In this document: positions 1 to 8,687 of the stretch, piece by piece | How positions within the stretch are numbered: position 1 is the first letter of the stretch | Layout of the letters: each line of letters begins with the position of its first letter | Origin: an uncultured bacterium | Lineage (GTDB): Bacteria > Cyanobacteriota > Vampirovibrionia > Gastranaerophilales > Gastranaerophilaceae | DNA: 64,000 nt | Direction of reading: 5' to 3' | Assembly (NCBI GenBank): GCA_949300485.1 | Contig: CASGEL010000004.1 | Span: forward strand, 1-64,000 | Translations under genes and position numbers: made by a program | Notes under the pieces: model-generated | What the model saw: only the letters and a program-made list of their open reading frames with translations | Told to the model about the DNA's origin: nothing | Database searches by the model: none

Positions 1-27
1 AAGACGATTAAGCTCCGCAAGGAGTAA
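1..27 (+). CDS. possible 3' end of an upstream gene (partial)
   Basis: The first 24 bases read as eight codons (KTIKLRKE) and then TAA. A rho-independent terminator follows about 45 bp later on the same strand, which is what the end of a plus-strand gene would look like. Too little is visible to name a product, and the reading could be chance. Confidence 0.3.
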   Translation, partial: KTIKLRKE

Positions 28-70
28 GATATATATAATTTTTCCTTTCCCTTTTTCCTATTGATTTTCC

Positions 71-99
71 AACGACTTATTTACAAGTCGTTTTTTTTT
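71..99 (+). terminator. rho-independent terminator
   Basis: An 8-bp perfect stem (AACGACTT / AAGTCGTT) with a 6-nt loop runs directly into a T tract. It separates glgC from whatever lies upstream. Confidence 0.8.
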
Positions 100-234
100 A
101 TTCTGTAAGGATAATTTTATTGAGGTAGTACTAGGTTTGTATTTTTTTATATAATATTAAAATTTAGTTATTTAGTATTAATGACCTTTGAAAAGGTTTA
201 TTATATAATTCGTATATAGTAAAGAGGATTTTAT

Positions 235-1470
235 ATGTCAATAGATGATGCATTAGTTATGATTTTAGCAGGTGGTGAAGGTAAAAGACTTTATCCTTTA
301 ACAAAGGATAGGGCTAAGCCTGCGGTACCTTTTGGTGGTCGGTATAGAATTATTGATTTTGTACTTAATAATTTTATTAATTCAGGGTTCTACAAAATAA
401 AAGTTTTGACCCAGTATAAATCAGATTCATTAAATAAACATATTACAAGAGGGTGGGCTTTATCACCTTTTTTAAACCAGTATGTAGACCTTGCTCCAGC
501 TCAGATGAGAACAGGTAGTGATTGGTATAGAGGTACAGCCGATGCAATTTATCAGAATATTTTCCATATATTAGATGAAGATCCTCAGTATGTTTGTATT
601 TTTGGAGGGGATCATATCTACAAAATGCAAGTGGGTCAAATGCTAGATTTTCATAAGAATAATCATGCAGATTTGTCTATTTCTGCAATTCCTATTCCTA
701 TTGAAGAAGCATCAGAATTTGGCATTATGGAAGTAGATGACGATTGGCGACTTATTAATTTTGTAGAAAAACCTCAAACTCCTCCAAGGACTATTCCTGG
801 TAATCCTGGTATGTGTTTGGCATCTATGGGTAATTATATTTTTAATAAAGATGTATTATTGTCTGCTTTGAACGAAGATTATGATATTCAAACTTCAAGT
901 CATGATTTCGGTAAAAATGTTATTCCAATGCTTTTGGAAGAAGGAAAGAATATTTTTGTTTATAATTTTGCAAATAATACTTTTCCTGGAATGTCTGACA
1001 GCGAGAGGGGTTATTGGCGAGATGTAGGAAGTATTGATGCCTATTGGCAAGCTAATATGGATTTGTTAAATTATACACCCGAATTGAATTTATACTCTAA
1101 AGAATGGCCTTTAAGAACATTTAACTATAATTATCCTCCGGCAAAATTTATTTGGGAGGAAGGTGATAGAGTAGGTATGGCAACAAATTCAATGGTATCA
1201 GAAGGCTGTATTATTTCAGGAGGTGGTTTATCTCATTGTGTATTATCTCCTAAGGTTAAAATTAATAGTTATTCAAGTGTAACGGATAGTATTTTAATGG
1301 AAAATGTTGAAATCGGTAGATATTGCCAAATACGAAAAGCTATCATAGATAAAAATGTAACAGTTCCTCCTCACACAAAAATAGGATTTGATAGAGAAGA
1401 AGATCTTAAGCGCGGATTTCATGTTTCAGAAGGAGGGGTCACTGTAGTTCCCAAAGGTTCAATTTTATAA
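235..1470 (+). CDS. glgC: glucose-1-phosphate adenylyltransferase (ADP-glucose pyrophosphorylase)
   Basis: This enzyme makes ADP-glucose from glucose-1-phosphate and ATP, the committed step of glycogen synthesis in the cytoplasm. At residues 11-36 it has the nucleotidyltransferase signature LAGGEGKRLYPLT followed by KPAVPFGG. Further in are GTADAIYQN, GGDHIYKM, a sugar-phosphate site EFGIMEV...VEKPQ, and GYWRDVGSIDAYW, followed by a C-terminal left-handed beta-helix domain. The length of 411 aa is normal. The start is set by AGAGGA at 223-228, 6 nt before the ATG; a TATAAT hexamer lies at 204-209. It is a single-gene unit closed by a terminator. malQ and pgi in this window act in the same carbon-storage pathway. 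Confidence 0.95.
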   Translation: MSIDDALVMILAGGEGKRLYPLTKDRAKPAVPFGGRYRIIDFVLNNFINSGFYKIKVLTQYKSDSLNKHITRGWALSPFLNQYVDLAPAQMRTGSDWYRGTADAIYQNIFHILDEDPQYVCIFGGDHIYKMQVGQMLDFHKNNHADLSISAIPIPIEEASEFGIMEVDDDWRLINFVEKPQTPPRTIPGNPGMCLASMGNYIFNKDVLLSALNEDYDIQTSSHDFGKNVIPMLLEEGKNIFVYNFANNTFPGMSDSERGYWRDVGSIDAYWQANMDLLNYTPELNLYSKEWPLRTFNYNYPPAKFIWEEGDRVGMATNSMVSEGCIISGGGLSHCVLSPKVKINSYSSVTDSILMENVEIGRYCQIRKAIIDKNVTVPPHTKIGFDREEDLKRGFHVSEGGVTVVPKGSIL

Positions 1471-1503
1471 ATTATTTTTTAGTGTTTTTATTTTGGTGTT
1501 TTT

Positions 1504-1534
1504 GGGGTACATTTATATAGTACCCCATTTTTTG
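1504..1534 (+). terminator. rho-independent terminator after glgC
   Basis: A 7-bp stem GGGGTAC / GTACCCC with a 9-nt loop is followed by a T-rich run. Confidence 0.8.
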
Positions 1535-1616
1535 TTGTGTAAATTTTTGTGAAAATTATAGCAAATTGGGGCAATTAATAACCTTTATAGTCTTTATACT
1601 TGTGGGTAGGAATGTT

Positions 1617-2210
1617 ATGTCTATATCATCAATTTCTAATAGAATATCTAATGTTTCAGCTTCTGTAACGCAGGGTATAGCTAATGTTGTGCCCAAAATG
1701 ACAGTAAAGAGTGATAGGGCTAATAGAGTTATTGGTTGGATTGGGGATAAGATTTCTTCTCCTCAAAATCGTTTAATATTAGGGGTAAGTGCCCTTATGA
1801 GTCAACCATTTATCGATTTGTATAACAGAAAAGTTGATGAAGATACAAGAAAAGTTTCTGCTGCCCGTACAGTGGCGAAAATTATTGCAGGAACAGCTAC
1901 CGGTGTTCTTATTCGCTCCGGTTGTATTCATGCGATTGATGCATTTACGAAATATCCAAGTCAAATTACTCCGGATATGAAATTTAAAAAACTTCGTTCC
2001 TTGTTCGCCCCATCTGAAGGCATACTAGATAGTTTAACTCAATATAAAAAATCATTAGGAACTATAATATCATTAGTAGTAATGGTATTTACTAACTTTT
2101 TGATAGATGCCCCTTTGACCAAATTTTTAACAAATAAATTTGTAGATAGAATAAATGAGAAAAAACAACAGGCAAATTCTGTGAAAACAAAGGAGGCAGC
2201 TAATGAGTAA
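1617..2210 (+). CDS. unknown membrane-associated protein, first of an overlapping pair
   Basis: I do not recognise a characterised family. The ATG at 1617 is preferred over an upstream TTG because GGTAGGA precedes it. The 197-aa product has a Ser/Val-rich N-terminus (MSISSISNRISNVSASV), two or three moderately hydrophobic helices (about residues 55-70, 85-110, 145-165) and a basic C-terminus (DRINEKKQQ). It overlaps the next gene by 8 nt, and that gene's AGGAGG lies inside this one, so the two are translationally coupled. The downstream protein has a similar layout: a 'P..LI..GV' segment, then a K/D-rich linker, then a hydrophobic stretch, then a charged tail. The two may be distant paralogues acting together. 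Confidence 0.6.
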   Translation: MSISSISNRISNVSASVTQGIANVVPKMTVKSDRANRVIGWIGDKISSPQNRLILGVSALMSQPFIDLYNRKVDEDTRKVSAARTVAKIIAGTATGVLIRSGCIHAIDAFTKYPSQITPDMKFKKLRSLFAPSEGILDSLTQYKKSLGTIISLVVMVFTNFLIDAPLTKFLTNKFVDRINEKKQQANSVKTKEAANE

Positions 2211-2871
2211 TGCTTCTTTGTTTATGAGCTTTAAGAATTCTGTAGCTAAGCATTATGGTGATAATCCTGGAAAAATGCTTATTCATACAGGTGTTATAGG
2301 TTGGATATTATCAGCTGCTGCTCAGGTTGTTGCAATCGTAATAAATGATAAAATTCCAAAAGAACAAAAAATGTTTCTGATTCCTCAGGAAATGGCTGAT
2401 GCTGCTGTTAATATTGTATCTTTTTATGTGGTAACTCAGTCATTTGCATCTGTAGCAGCGAAGCTTGTTAAAACTGGTAAATGGCTTTCAAAACCAGTTA
2501 GAGATTTTTTAGAAAAAGGTGGGTATGGTGCAAAGCTCGGTAAAAAAGGCTTTGATGTTAAAGCTGATGGAAACTTAACTGATGAAATTGCTAAAAAGTA
2601 TGATAAATTCGAGAAAGGCATAGATGTAATTGCTACTACTGTAGGTTCTATTTTATCTTGTAATATTATTACTCCTCTTATTCGTAATGAAATAGCTGCT
2701 GACAGACAGAAAAAGAGTATCTCTAAAATGAATGCTAATAAAAATGTTCAAGCAACTATAGAAGCACCTAATTCAACCTCTTCATATTCTGTTAGGAAAC
2801 CTACTTTGAAAGAGTTTCAGAATCTTAGTTATTCCAACCTCTATAGTGCAAATTCGTCATTAAAAATATAG
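2203..2871 (+). CDS. unknown membrane-associated protein, second of an overlapping pair
   Basis: The 222-aa product is of unknown function. Its start is fixed by AGGAGG at 2191-2196, 6 nt upstream and inside the preceding gene. The N-terminus reads NPGKMLIHTGVIGWILS and is followed by hydrophobic segments near residues 27-50, 65-85 and 145-165. A Gly/Lys-rich loop (GGYGAKLGKKGFDVKADG) separates the helices, and a hydrophilic Asn/Ser-rich tail ends the protein. The layout resembles the upstream partner, so a two-subunit membrane complex is possible. Its last 12 nt overlap the convergent anti-sigma gene, and no terminator separates them. Confidence 0.6.
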   Translation: MSNASLFMSFKNSVAKHYGDNPGKMLIHTGVIGWILSAAAQVVAIVINDKIPKEQKMFLIPQEMADAAVNIVSFYVVTQSFASVAAKLVKTGKWLSKPVRDFLEKGGYGAKLGKKGFDVKADGNLTDEIAKKYDKFEKGIDVIATTVGSILSCNIITPLIRNEIAADRQKKSISKMNANKNVQATIEAPNSTSSYSVRKPTLKEFQNLSYSNLYSANSSLKI

Positions 2872-3384
2872 ATATATAAAACCTCCTATTATTGCAGTAA
2901 TAAGAATTGCAAACAAAGCGGCAAGTTTATAAAAGTAATTTGTTGTATATTCTTCTCCATTTTGTATTTGTTTTAGTATATTTTTTGAATAATCATATTT
3001 TGAGTCATTTTTTGTTTTTTCATATGCTGAATGTAGAATTTTTTGAAATTTATACATTGTTTCGAGTTCTTTTCTTGCTGTAGGATTTGATATTGTCAAT
3101 TTTTTTATTTTGATATTATCGTTCGAGTTTAGTTCATTATCTATATAAGCTGACAAATTTTTTATAAATTCAGGTTTTATATTTACATTTGCATTTATTG
3201 TTTCAGTTAGTTGTTTCTTGTTAAATTTTTTGAGTATTTTTTGCAGATCTTCTATTTTTTTTCTGCATGACGGGCATTTTGCAATATGTAGATTGATATA
3301 TTCTCGTAATCTTGGATTTAATTTCCCTTCTATATAAAAATTTATTAATGCAGATACCTGATTACAGGTTAGGTCTTTATTCAT
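2860..3384 (-). CDS. zinc-finger transmembrane anti-sigma factor
   Basis: The N-terminus carries a ZAS-type zinc motif: H33-x3-C37-x2-C40, with C7 as the likely fourth ligand (NLHIAKCPSC). A charged helical linker follows, and one transmembrane helix fills the last ~22 residues (KLAALFAILITAIIGGFIYL), placing the zinc domain in the cytoplasm. This is the normal architecture of a membrane anti-sigma factor that holds its partner until an envelope signal frees it. It lies 17 nt downstream of an ECF sigma gene on the same strand, with a GAGGAGAT ribosome-binding site. The inducing signal cannot be read from the sequence. Confidence 0.82.
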   Translation of the reverse strand: MNKDLTCNQVSALINFYIEGKLNPRLREYINLHIAKCPSCRKKIEDLQKILKKFNKKQLTETINANVNIKPEFIKNLSAYIDNELNSNDNIKIKKLTISNPTARKELETMYKFQKILHSAYEKTKNDSKYDYSKNILKQIQNGEEYTTNYFYKLAALFAILITAIIGGFIYLYF

Positions 3385-3401
3385 TTTTGTATCTCCTCTA
3401 T

Positions 3402-3998
3402 TTAAATATAGTTTTTTAGAGCTTCTTGAAGTCTTATTCTGGCTCTTGATATTCTTGATTTAACTGTTCCTACATTTGAATTTGTAGTTTGAGCTATTTC
3501 TTCATAGCTTAACCCTTGAAATTCTCTTAATATAATTGCAATCCTAAAGACTTCAGGCAGTTCTCTAATTGCAGATTTTATAAGTCGTTCGCATTCTGCA
3601 GTTATACATTTTTCAATAGGTTTATTTTTTTTATCAGGAATTTCTATTTTTACGGCAAAATTTAATGGGTCACAGTTGCAGTCAATAGATATTGTTTCAG
3701 GAACTTTTTTCTTTTTTCTGATATCATCATAGTATGTGTTTGTTATTATTTGATTTAGCCAGCTTTTAAAACATTTTGGATTTTTGAGATTTTGAATATT
3801 TTTTGCAATTTTTAACAGAACTTCTTGTGTAAGGTCAGAAATATTATCATTATTTTTCAATAAATAGCTGAGTGTAGCATAAACTTCACTTTGAATTTTC
3901 TTTATGAGTTCTTCTATTGCTTTATAGTCATCTTTTTGTGCTAAAACAACAAGTTCCTCAATAGGCATTTTTTTGTAGAGTAACTTGTGTTCTGACAT
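3402..3998 (-). CDS. ECF-family RNA polymerase sigma factor
   Basis: The 198-aa protein has only regions 2 and 4, as in extracytoplasmic-function sigma factors. Region 2 (about residues 20-95) contains DLTQEVLLKIAKNI and CFKSWLNQIITNTYYDDIRKK. Region 4 (about 138-195) contains LPEVFRIAIILREFQGLSYEEIA and VGTVKSRISRARIRL, the -35-binding helix-turn-helix. A strong AAGGAGG precedes the ATG. It is followed by its cognate anti-sigma gene, so autoregulation is likely. The upstream TPR/NHL gene is on the same strand 109 bp away and may be co-transcribed or a target. Confidence 0.9.
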   Translation of the reverse strand: MSEHKLLYKKMPIEELVVLAQKDDYKAIEELIKKIQSEVYATLSYLLKNNDNISDLTQEVLLKIAKNIQNLKNPKCFKSWLNQIITNTYYDDIRKKKKVPETISIDCNCDPLNFAVKIEIPDKKNKPIEKCITAECERLIKSAIRELPEVFRIAIILREFQGLSYEEIAQTTNSNVGTVKSRISRARIRLQEALKNYI

Positions 3999-4107
3999 AA
4001 AAATATTCCTCCTTAATTAAGATATTAAAGAGAAATATTTCTAATTAGTATCAGCATATTATTAAGTAAACTGGATAATTTTTTTTATCCTGTAATAGTA
4101 ATTAAAA

Positions 4108-4971
4108 TTATTTGGATAATTTATATCTGATTACGGAATTACTTCCCTGTGATGATATAAACAGTAAATCATCTGTTATATGCATACAGTATGGTTTTTG
4201 AATATTTGATATTAGCTCTGTAATCAATCCATTTCTGTCTACTTTTAAAATATTATCTTTATTATAGTTTGCTATATATATATTTCCATTTTTGTCTATA
4301 GCAAGTCCAATCGGTCCATCAATTTTTTCACTTTTAATATATACAATTTTTTTATTGTCAGATCCTATTTTATAGATTGTATTATCAGAAAATCCTGCTA
4401 TATAAAGATTCCCGCTATTATCTGTAACTACTCCGGTTGGGCTTGTTATATCACTGTAAACTCCATCTGAATTATTCTTAGGGTTAGCATCAGAGAACGT
4501 TTTAGGTTGAGATTGTTCTGCTTTTGCAGTTGGTATATCTGTATTCATTGAGTCTGCAAGCTGTTTTGCTCGTTGTCCTATCATAGTGTTTGTCGGTATG
4601 AGTGTTAAATACATTTTAGCTTTATCATACTCACCTACTTTTTTACTCAATAATGCAGCTTTATAAACAGCTTCATAATCATCAGGTTTTCTTAGTATAA
4701 TCTGTTTAAAAACGGCTAATGCTGCTTCATCCTGTTTTAGGTATTCTAATATTGATCCGAGATTATAATAAGCATCAATATAATTCGGATCAAGTTCTAT
4801 AGCTTTTTTAAAGCAGGATGCGGATTCTTCAAATTGACCGAGTTGGTAGTAGTCAATTCCTTTGTTGTATTGCAGTTTTGCATCTGTAGCGATTGCAGCA
4901 TAGCTTGCTGTGCAAGTTCCAACTAATACTAAAACAGTTAATATTGTTTTTAATAGTTTATTGTATTTCAT
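4108..4971 (-). CDS. exported TPR and NHL-repeat protein
   Basis: An N-terminal signal peptide (about residues 1-25, ending ASYAA) predicts export. Residues ~30-140 form at least three tetratricopeptide repeats (for example YYQLGQFEESASCFKKAIEL and YYNLGSILEYLKQDEAALAVF). After a Ser/Asn-rich linker, residues ~175-287 hold NHL/beta-propeller-like repeats (SPTGVVTDNSGNLYIAGF, GPIGLAIDKNGNIYIANY). Both repeat types bind proteins or ligands, so a periplasmic scaffold or sensor role is reasonable, but no substrate is visible. The start overlaps the end of malQ by 14 nt and has GAGGAAT as ribosome-binding site, indicating translational coupling. Its position before the ECF sigma pair hints at an envelope role. 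Confidence 0.75.
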   Translation of the reverse strand: MKYNKLLKTILTVLVLVGTCTASYAAIATDAKLQYNKGIDYYQLGQFEESASCFKKAIELDPNYIDAYYNLGSILEYLKQDEAALAVFKQIILRKPDDYEAVYKAALLSKKVGEYDKAKMYLTLIPTNTMIGQRAKQLADSMNTDIPTAKAEQSQPKTFSDANPKNNSDGVYSDITSPTGVVTDNSGNLYIAGFSDNTIYKIGSDNKKIVYIKSEKIDGPIGLAIDKNGNIYIANYNKDNILKVDRNGLITELISNIQKPYCMHITDDLLFISSQGSNSVIRYKLSK

Positions 4972-6823
4972 CTAATTCCTCAATAATTTTTTTGTTATCG
5001 TTTGCAAATTTTGAACCTCGTGCAATAATTGCTTTTTTTAGCAATCTAGGCAGATCTATTGTTTGCATCTGTTCAAAATTGTTTGGAAGTCTAAGACTCC
5101 AGTTTTTGTCTCCTGATGTTCCCGGAACATTGTATGTTTCTGTCATATTAAAATAATCAGTAAAGAAAATTTGAATGTTTTCAGCTTGACAAGCAAATAA
5201 TTCAACAAGTTTTGTCTCTTTTAGAAAATCTGCATCGTTAGTCATTTTAACAATAAGAGCATCTTTATCGTCAGCTTCTTTAAATAAGTCTTCTACAAGG
5301 TTTTTTACATGCAAATACCCTTCATGCGTATGAACCATATTATTAGCCCAAACGGTTACCGGTTGATTGTCATGTGTTCCTATCATTGCCCAGCATTTTT
5401 CTGTAATATTTTTACATCTATATGGATCGTCAGGTTCAGTAGGTACTGTAAATTGGGTTAATCTCATGCCTAACAGTTCGTATTCTTTCATAACTGCTGC
5501 AACAGGATTTGTTAGAGTGCCTAAATCTTCACAAACTATTGAATCTTTGGTTAAACCTTCTTCGGTAGCTGCAGCGATAACAATTTTTTCAATAAGTCTA
5601 CCATATAATTTTATTTGCTCATGGGATAATGATTTGACTCTTTTTTCATTATCTGGGCTTAATGTTTCATCCAAATCTTCTAGTTTTGCAATTGAGTATT
5701 TCTTTAATTCAGGATGTTCAGGAGATGAATATAATCTTCCAGCACCTTGCTCTGGCATAGGTTTTTTCCCGACTTTATATACCCATGGGTCTATAAGTCC
5801 TACTATATGATCAATTCTGACCCCTCCAGGGTTTTCTCTAAACATTTTTTTATATAGGTTTTTCATTAAAATTCCTGCTTCACCTAATGAACCGTCTTCA
5901 TTAAACATTTTGTCAGGATCAATTACCGGAAATCCCCATGCTTGTCCGTCTTTAGAAAAATAATCCGGCGGACAGCCCAAATACCATCCTTCTAAAAATA
6001 GTGATTGATATGCCCAAGTATCTCTGTCTGAAAATGCAACTTGTCTGTCTGCAATCATTTTGATACCTTTTGAGTCAGCATATTTTTTTGTTTCTAGATT
6101 TTGTTTATAAAGTACAAATTGAATAAATTTATATTTATCAATTTCTTTTGTATATTTTTTTGAGATTTCATCTATTCTCTTACCGTATTCTATTTTTTCT
6201 TCAATAGATTTTGGATTGAATAAATTTTTATCAGCTTTGTTTTTCCAATTTGGCCAAAAATCAGTTCCATGCTCAATTGATAACGCTTCGTATAAACTAT
6301 CTTTATCAAGCCAAGAATCATTTTCAATTTTATAAACTTCAAATTCTTTGTTCAGATTGTGGTTATTCAATTTGATAAAGTTGTCATACGCTTCAGATAG
6401 AGCCTGAGCCTGGCGTTTTGTTATATATGAATAGCTTGTTTTATTTTTATCTTTGTTAGGATTATTTGCGACGATATCGTTAAAAGTTTCAATAGATAAA
6501 ATTTTAAACCATTTGTCTGTCGTAAGCTGTTTTAGGTCAATAAATAAAGGATTGTTTGAAAAAATAGTTCCAGTATAAGGCGAAGAATCAGACATTTTAG
6601 TTTTTCCTGCCGGACCCATTTGAATTGCGTCAAAAAGTCCTGCTGCGTAATTTATGAAATTTTTGCCTGCAGTAGAATTACTTGTTCCAAATCCTGTATT
6701 TTCACTATCTAAAGAAGGGAAGCTCCCATTATGCATAATAAATACAAAATTTTTCTTTCCAAGGATTTTCAACGCTTTTCTAATAGTGCTTATTTTGCTA
6801 GTGTTATCCAATGTACAAACCAT
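4958..6823 (-). CDS. malQ: 4-alpha-glucanotransferase (amylomaltase, GH77)
   Basis: This enzyme transfers alpha-1,4-glucan segments between maltodextrins in glycogen and maltose metabolism. The GH77 catalytic residues are visible: nucleophile D338 in GVRIDHIVG, acid/base E432 in CEDLG, and transition-state stabiliser D485 in GTHDN. The substrate region around residues 258-280 (FSDRDTWAYQSLFLEG) and 295-303 (AWGFPVIDP) is also family-typical. The length of 621 aa lies within the family range. AAGGGG precedes the ATG. The gene begins 47 nt after tRNA-Lys with no clear promoter between, so it may be co-transcribed with it. The TPR/NHL gene overlaps its 3' end. Confidence 0.93.
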   Translation of the reverse strand: MVCTLDNTSKISTIRKALKILGKKNFVFIMHNGSFPSLDSENTGFGTSNSTAGKNFINYAAGLFDAIQMGPAGKTKMSDSSPYTGTIFSNNPLFIDLKQLTTDKWFKILSIETFNDIVANNPNKDKNKTSYSYITKRQAQALSEAYDNFIKLNNHNLNKEFEVYKIENDSWLDKDSLYEALSIEHGTDFWPNWKNKADKNLFNPKSIEEKIEYGKRIDEISKKYTKEIDKYKFIQFVLYKQNLETKKYADSKGIKMIADRQVAFSDRDTWAYQSLFLEGWYLGCPPDYFSKDGQAWGFPVIDPDKMFNEDGSLGEAGILMKNLYKKMFRENPGGVRIDHIVGLIDPWVYKVGKKPMPEQGAGRLYSSPEHPELKKYSIAKLEDLDETLSPDNEKRVKSLSHEQIKLYGRLIEKIVIAAATEEGLTKDSIVCEDLGTLTNPVAAVMKEYELLGMRLTQFTVPTEPDDPYRCKNITEKCWAMIGTHDNQPVTVWANNMVHTHEGYLHVKNLVEDLFKEADDKDALIVKMTNDADFLKETKLVELFACQAENIQIFFTDYFNMTETYNVPGTSGDKNWSLRLPNNFEQMQTIDLPRLLKKAIIARGSKFANDNKKIIEELDEIQ

Positions 6824-6870
6824 TTTTACCCCTTCTTATTTTGACTATAACCCTAAATTCTTATAAAAAA

Positions 6871-6943
<73 letters not shown>

Positions 6944-6960
6944 ATTTATAAGACAAATTT

Positions 6961-6990
6961 ATTTTATCATAAAAGATATTTATAAGTAAA
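6961..6990 (-). promoter_or_regulatory. putative promoter for tRNA-Lys (and possibly malQ)
   Basis: Read on the minus strand, TTTACT (6990-6985), an 18-nt spacer and TAAAAT (6966-6961) preceded by TGA give a TGN-extended -10 element, 17 nt before the tRNA 5' end. Confidence 0.5.
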
Positions 6991-7000
6991 TAGTAAATAT

Positions 7001-7030
7001 AAAAAAAGACCTCAATGGAGGTCTTTTTTG
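7001..7030 (-). terminator. terminator of glnA (bidirectional sequence)
   Basis: A long perfect stem (AAAAAGACCTC / GAGGTCTTTTT) with a 4-nt loop lies 23 nt past the glnA stop. The flanking A and T tracts allow it to work on either strand. Confidence 0.85.
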
Positions 7031-7052
7031 TATTAATATTTGAAGAAAAATT

Positions 7053-8417
7053 TTAATATCTTTCAAGGTATCTATCCAATTCCCATTGGGAAACGTAAGT
7101 TCTAAACGCATCCCATTCTTTTTTCTTAGAAGTCATAAATTCTTTATAAATATGATCTCCTAGTGCAGCTTGAGCAACAAGTGATTTATCAAGGTTTTCA
7201 AGAGCTTCCGCAAGGCTGCCAGGTAAGGAATCTATTCTTTGTTTTTTGCGTTCTTTAGATGTTAATTTATATATATTACTTTCCACAGGAGCCGGTGGAT
7301 CTATTTTGTTTCTGATACCATCAAGACAAGTTTCAAGTATTGCTGCAAATGCTAAATATGGATTGCATGCAGGATCAGGTGATCTAAGTTCGACTCTTGT
7401 AGAAACCCCTCTTTTGGCAGGAACTCTTAATAATGCGCTTCTGTTTGCTAATGACCAAGCCAGATAAACCGGAGCTTCATATCCTGGAACCAATCTTTTA
7501 TAACTGTTTACAATCGGATTAGTAATTGCAGTTATGCTTTTTACATGTTTTAGTAAGCCACCGATTGCATACTTAGCGGTTTCTGATAATTGGTATTCTG
7601 ATTTTTCGTCATAAAATGCATTTTTTCCATCTTTGAATAGTGAAATATTACAATGCATGCCTGAACCATTAATCCCAAAAATAGGTTTTGGCATAAAGGT
7701 AGCGTGCAGATTATGTTTTGCAGCAATTGCTTTTACTGCAATTCTAAATGTTGTAACATTATCTGCTGCTGTCAAAATATCTGCGTATCTAAAATCAATT
7801 TCATGCTGTCCGTCAGCGACTTCATGATGAGATGCTTCAATATCAAAGCCCATTTCTTTTAGAGTTAGTACTATATCCGATCTAACATCTTCTCCAAGAT
7901 CTTCTGGTCCGACATCATAGTAACCTGCGTGATCTTGAGTTTTGGTTGTGACATTTCCGTCTTTGTCTTTTGCAAAGAGGAAAAATTCAGCTTCAGGACC
8001 AATATTCATTGAAAATCCCATCTTCTCTGCAGCTTCCATAACTCTTTTTAAATTGCATCTTGGACATCCTTCAAATGGGGTTCCATCAGCATTATAAATA
8101 TCACAAATTAATCTAGCAGCATTTATTCCATTGTGTTCTCTCCAAGGCAGAATTTGAAAACTGTTTATGTCAGGGTGGAAAAACATATCGGAAGTTTCAA
8201 TGCTTCTAAAACCTTTGATAGACGATCCGTCAAGCATAATTTCATTATTTAACGCTTTTTCTATATGCTCAGATGGTATTGACATATTTTTTACTTGGCC
8301 GTTTATATCCACAAATTGCAGTTTTATAAATTTAATATTGTACTGCTTAATTAAATCCTTAACTTCTTCCGGGGTAAATTTTTTTCCGTCTAACCTTGTG
8401 TGTGTAAATTTTGTCAT
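7053..8417 (-). CDS. glnA: glutamine synthetase type I (GSI-alpha)
   Basis: This enzyme makes glutamine from glutamate, ammonia and ATP. Family motifs include LDGSSIKGF, DIYNADGTPFEGCPR, the metal/glutamate site GPEAEFFLF, ASHHEVADGQHEIDF, and NSYKRLVPGYEAP. The end region NIYKLTSKERKKQRIDSLPGS is of the GSI-alpha (Bacillus/Thermotoga) form. There is no NLYDLP-type adenylylation tyrosine. The start at 8417 (454 aa) is chosen because GAAAGAGG sits 5 nt before that ATG, whereas an in-frame ATG 27 nt upstream lacks a site. Aligned with B. subtilis GlnA from memory, the residue matching feedback-control Arg62 appears to be Ser (GFRSIETSD against GFVRIEESD). A good promoter precedes the gene and a strong terminator follows it. 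Confidence 0.96.
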   Translation of the reverse strand: MTKFTHTRLDGKKFTPEEVKDLIKQYNIKFIKLQFVDINGQVKNMSIPSEHIEKALNNEIMLDGSSIKGFRSIETSDMFFHPDINSFQILPWREHNGINAARLICDIYNADGTPFEGCPRCNLKRVMEAAEKMGFSMNIGPEAEFFLFAKDKDGNVTTKTQDHAGYYDVGPEDLGEDVRSDIVLTLKEMGFDIEASHHEVADGQHEIDFRYADILTAADNVTTFRIAVKAIAAKHNLHATFMPKPIFGINGSGMHCNISLFKDGKNAFYDEKSEYQLSETAKYAIGGLLKHVKSITAITNPIVNSYKRLVPGYEAPVYLAWSLANRSALLRVPAKRGVSTRVELRSPDPACNPYLAFAAILETCLDGIRNKIDPPAPVESNIYKLTSKERKKQRIDSLPGSLAEALENLDKSLVAQAALGDHIYKEFMTSKKKEWDAFRTYVSQWELDRYLERY

Positions 8418-8468
8418 ACTAACCTCTTTCCTGAATCCTGTCATTTATTTTTTTAAGATTACTTTACT

Positions 8469-8497
8469 AGAATAAGAATTTTATTTCTAAAGGTCAA
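8469..8497 (-). promoter_or_regulatory. promoter of glnA
   Basis: On the minus strand TTGACC (8497-8492), a 17-nt spacer and TATTCT (8474-8469) form a near-consensus housekeeping promoter. It predicts a leader of about 45 nt before the glnA start. Confidence 0.7.
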
Positions 8498-8603
8498 GTT
8501 CTTTCTTATAAAGAATATATAAAGGTATTTTATGTATTTTGTTTTTTGAAAGAAATTTTATATTTTTTTTTCTAAATATAAAAATATTTTTGTATTTTGC
8601 AAT

Positions 8604-8654
8604 AAAAAAAGACCCGATTTAAATTTTTTTGATTTTAAAATCAGGTCTTTTTTT
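8604..8654 (-). terminator. terminator of panD (bidirectional sequence)
   Basis: AAAAAAAGACC...GATTT pairs with AAATC-AGGTCTTTTTTT around an AT-rich loop of about 16 nt. It lies just past the panD stop at 8688 on the minus strand. Confidence 0.75.
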
Positions 8655-8687
8655 AAATTTTGAATTTTAAAAAAAGTTAACAATTGT

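Noticed and set aside
1566-1616. A TTG-initiated 17-residue N-terminal extension of the first unknown membrane protein.
   Set aside because: No ribosome-binding site precedes the TTG, whereas GGTAGGA lies before the ATG at 1617.
4073-4090. Inverted repeat GGATAA-N6-TTATCC between the sigma and TPR/NHL genes.
   Set aside because: A weak AT-rich stem with an all-T/A loop and no following T tract; not convincing as a terminator or operator.
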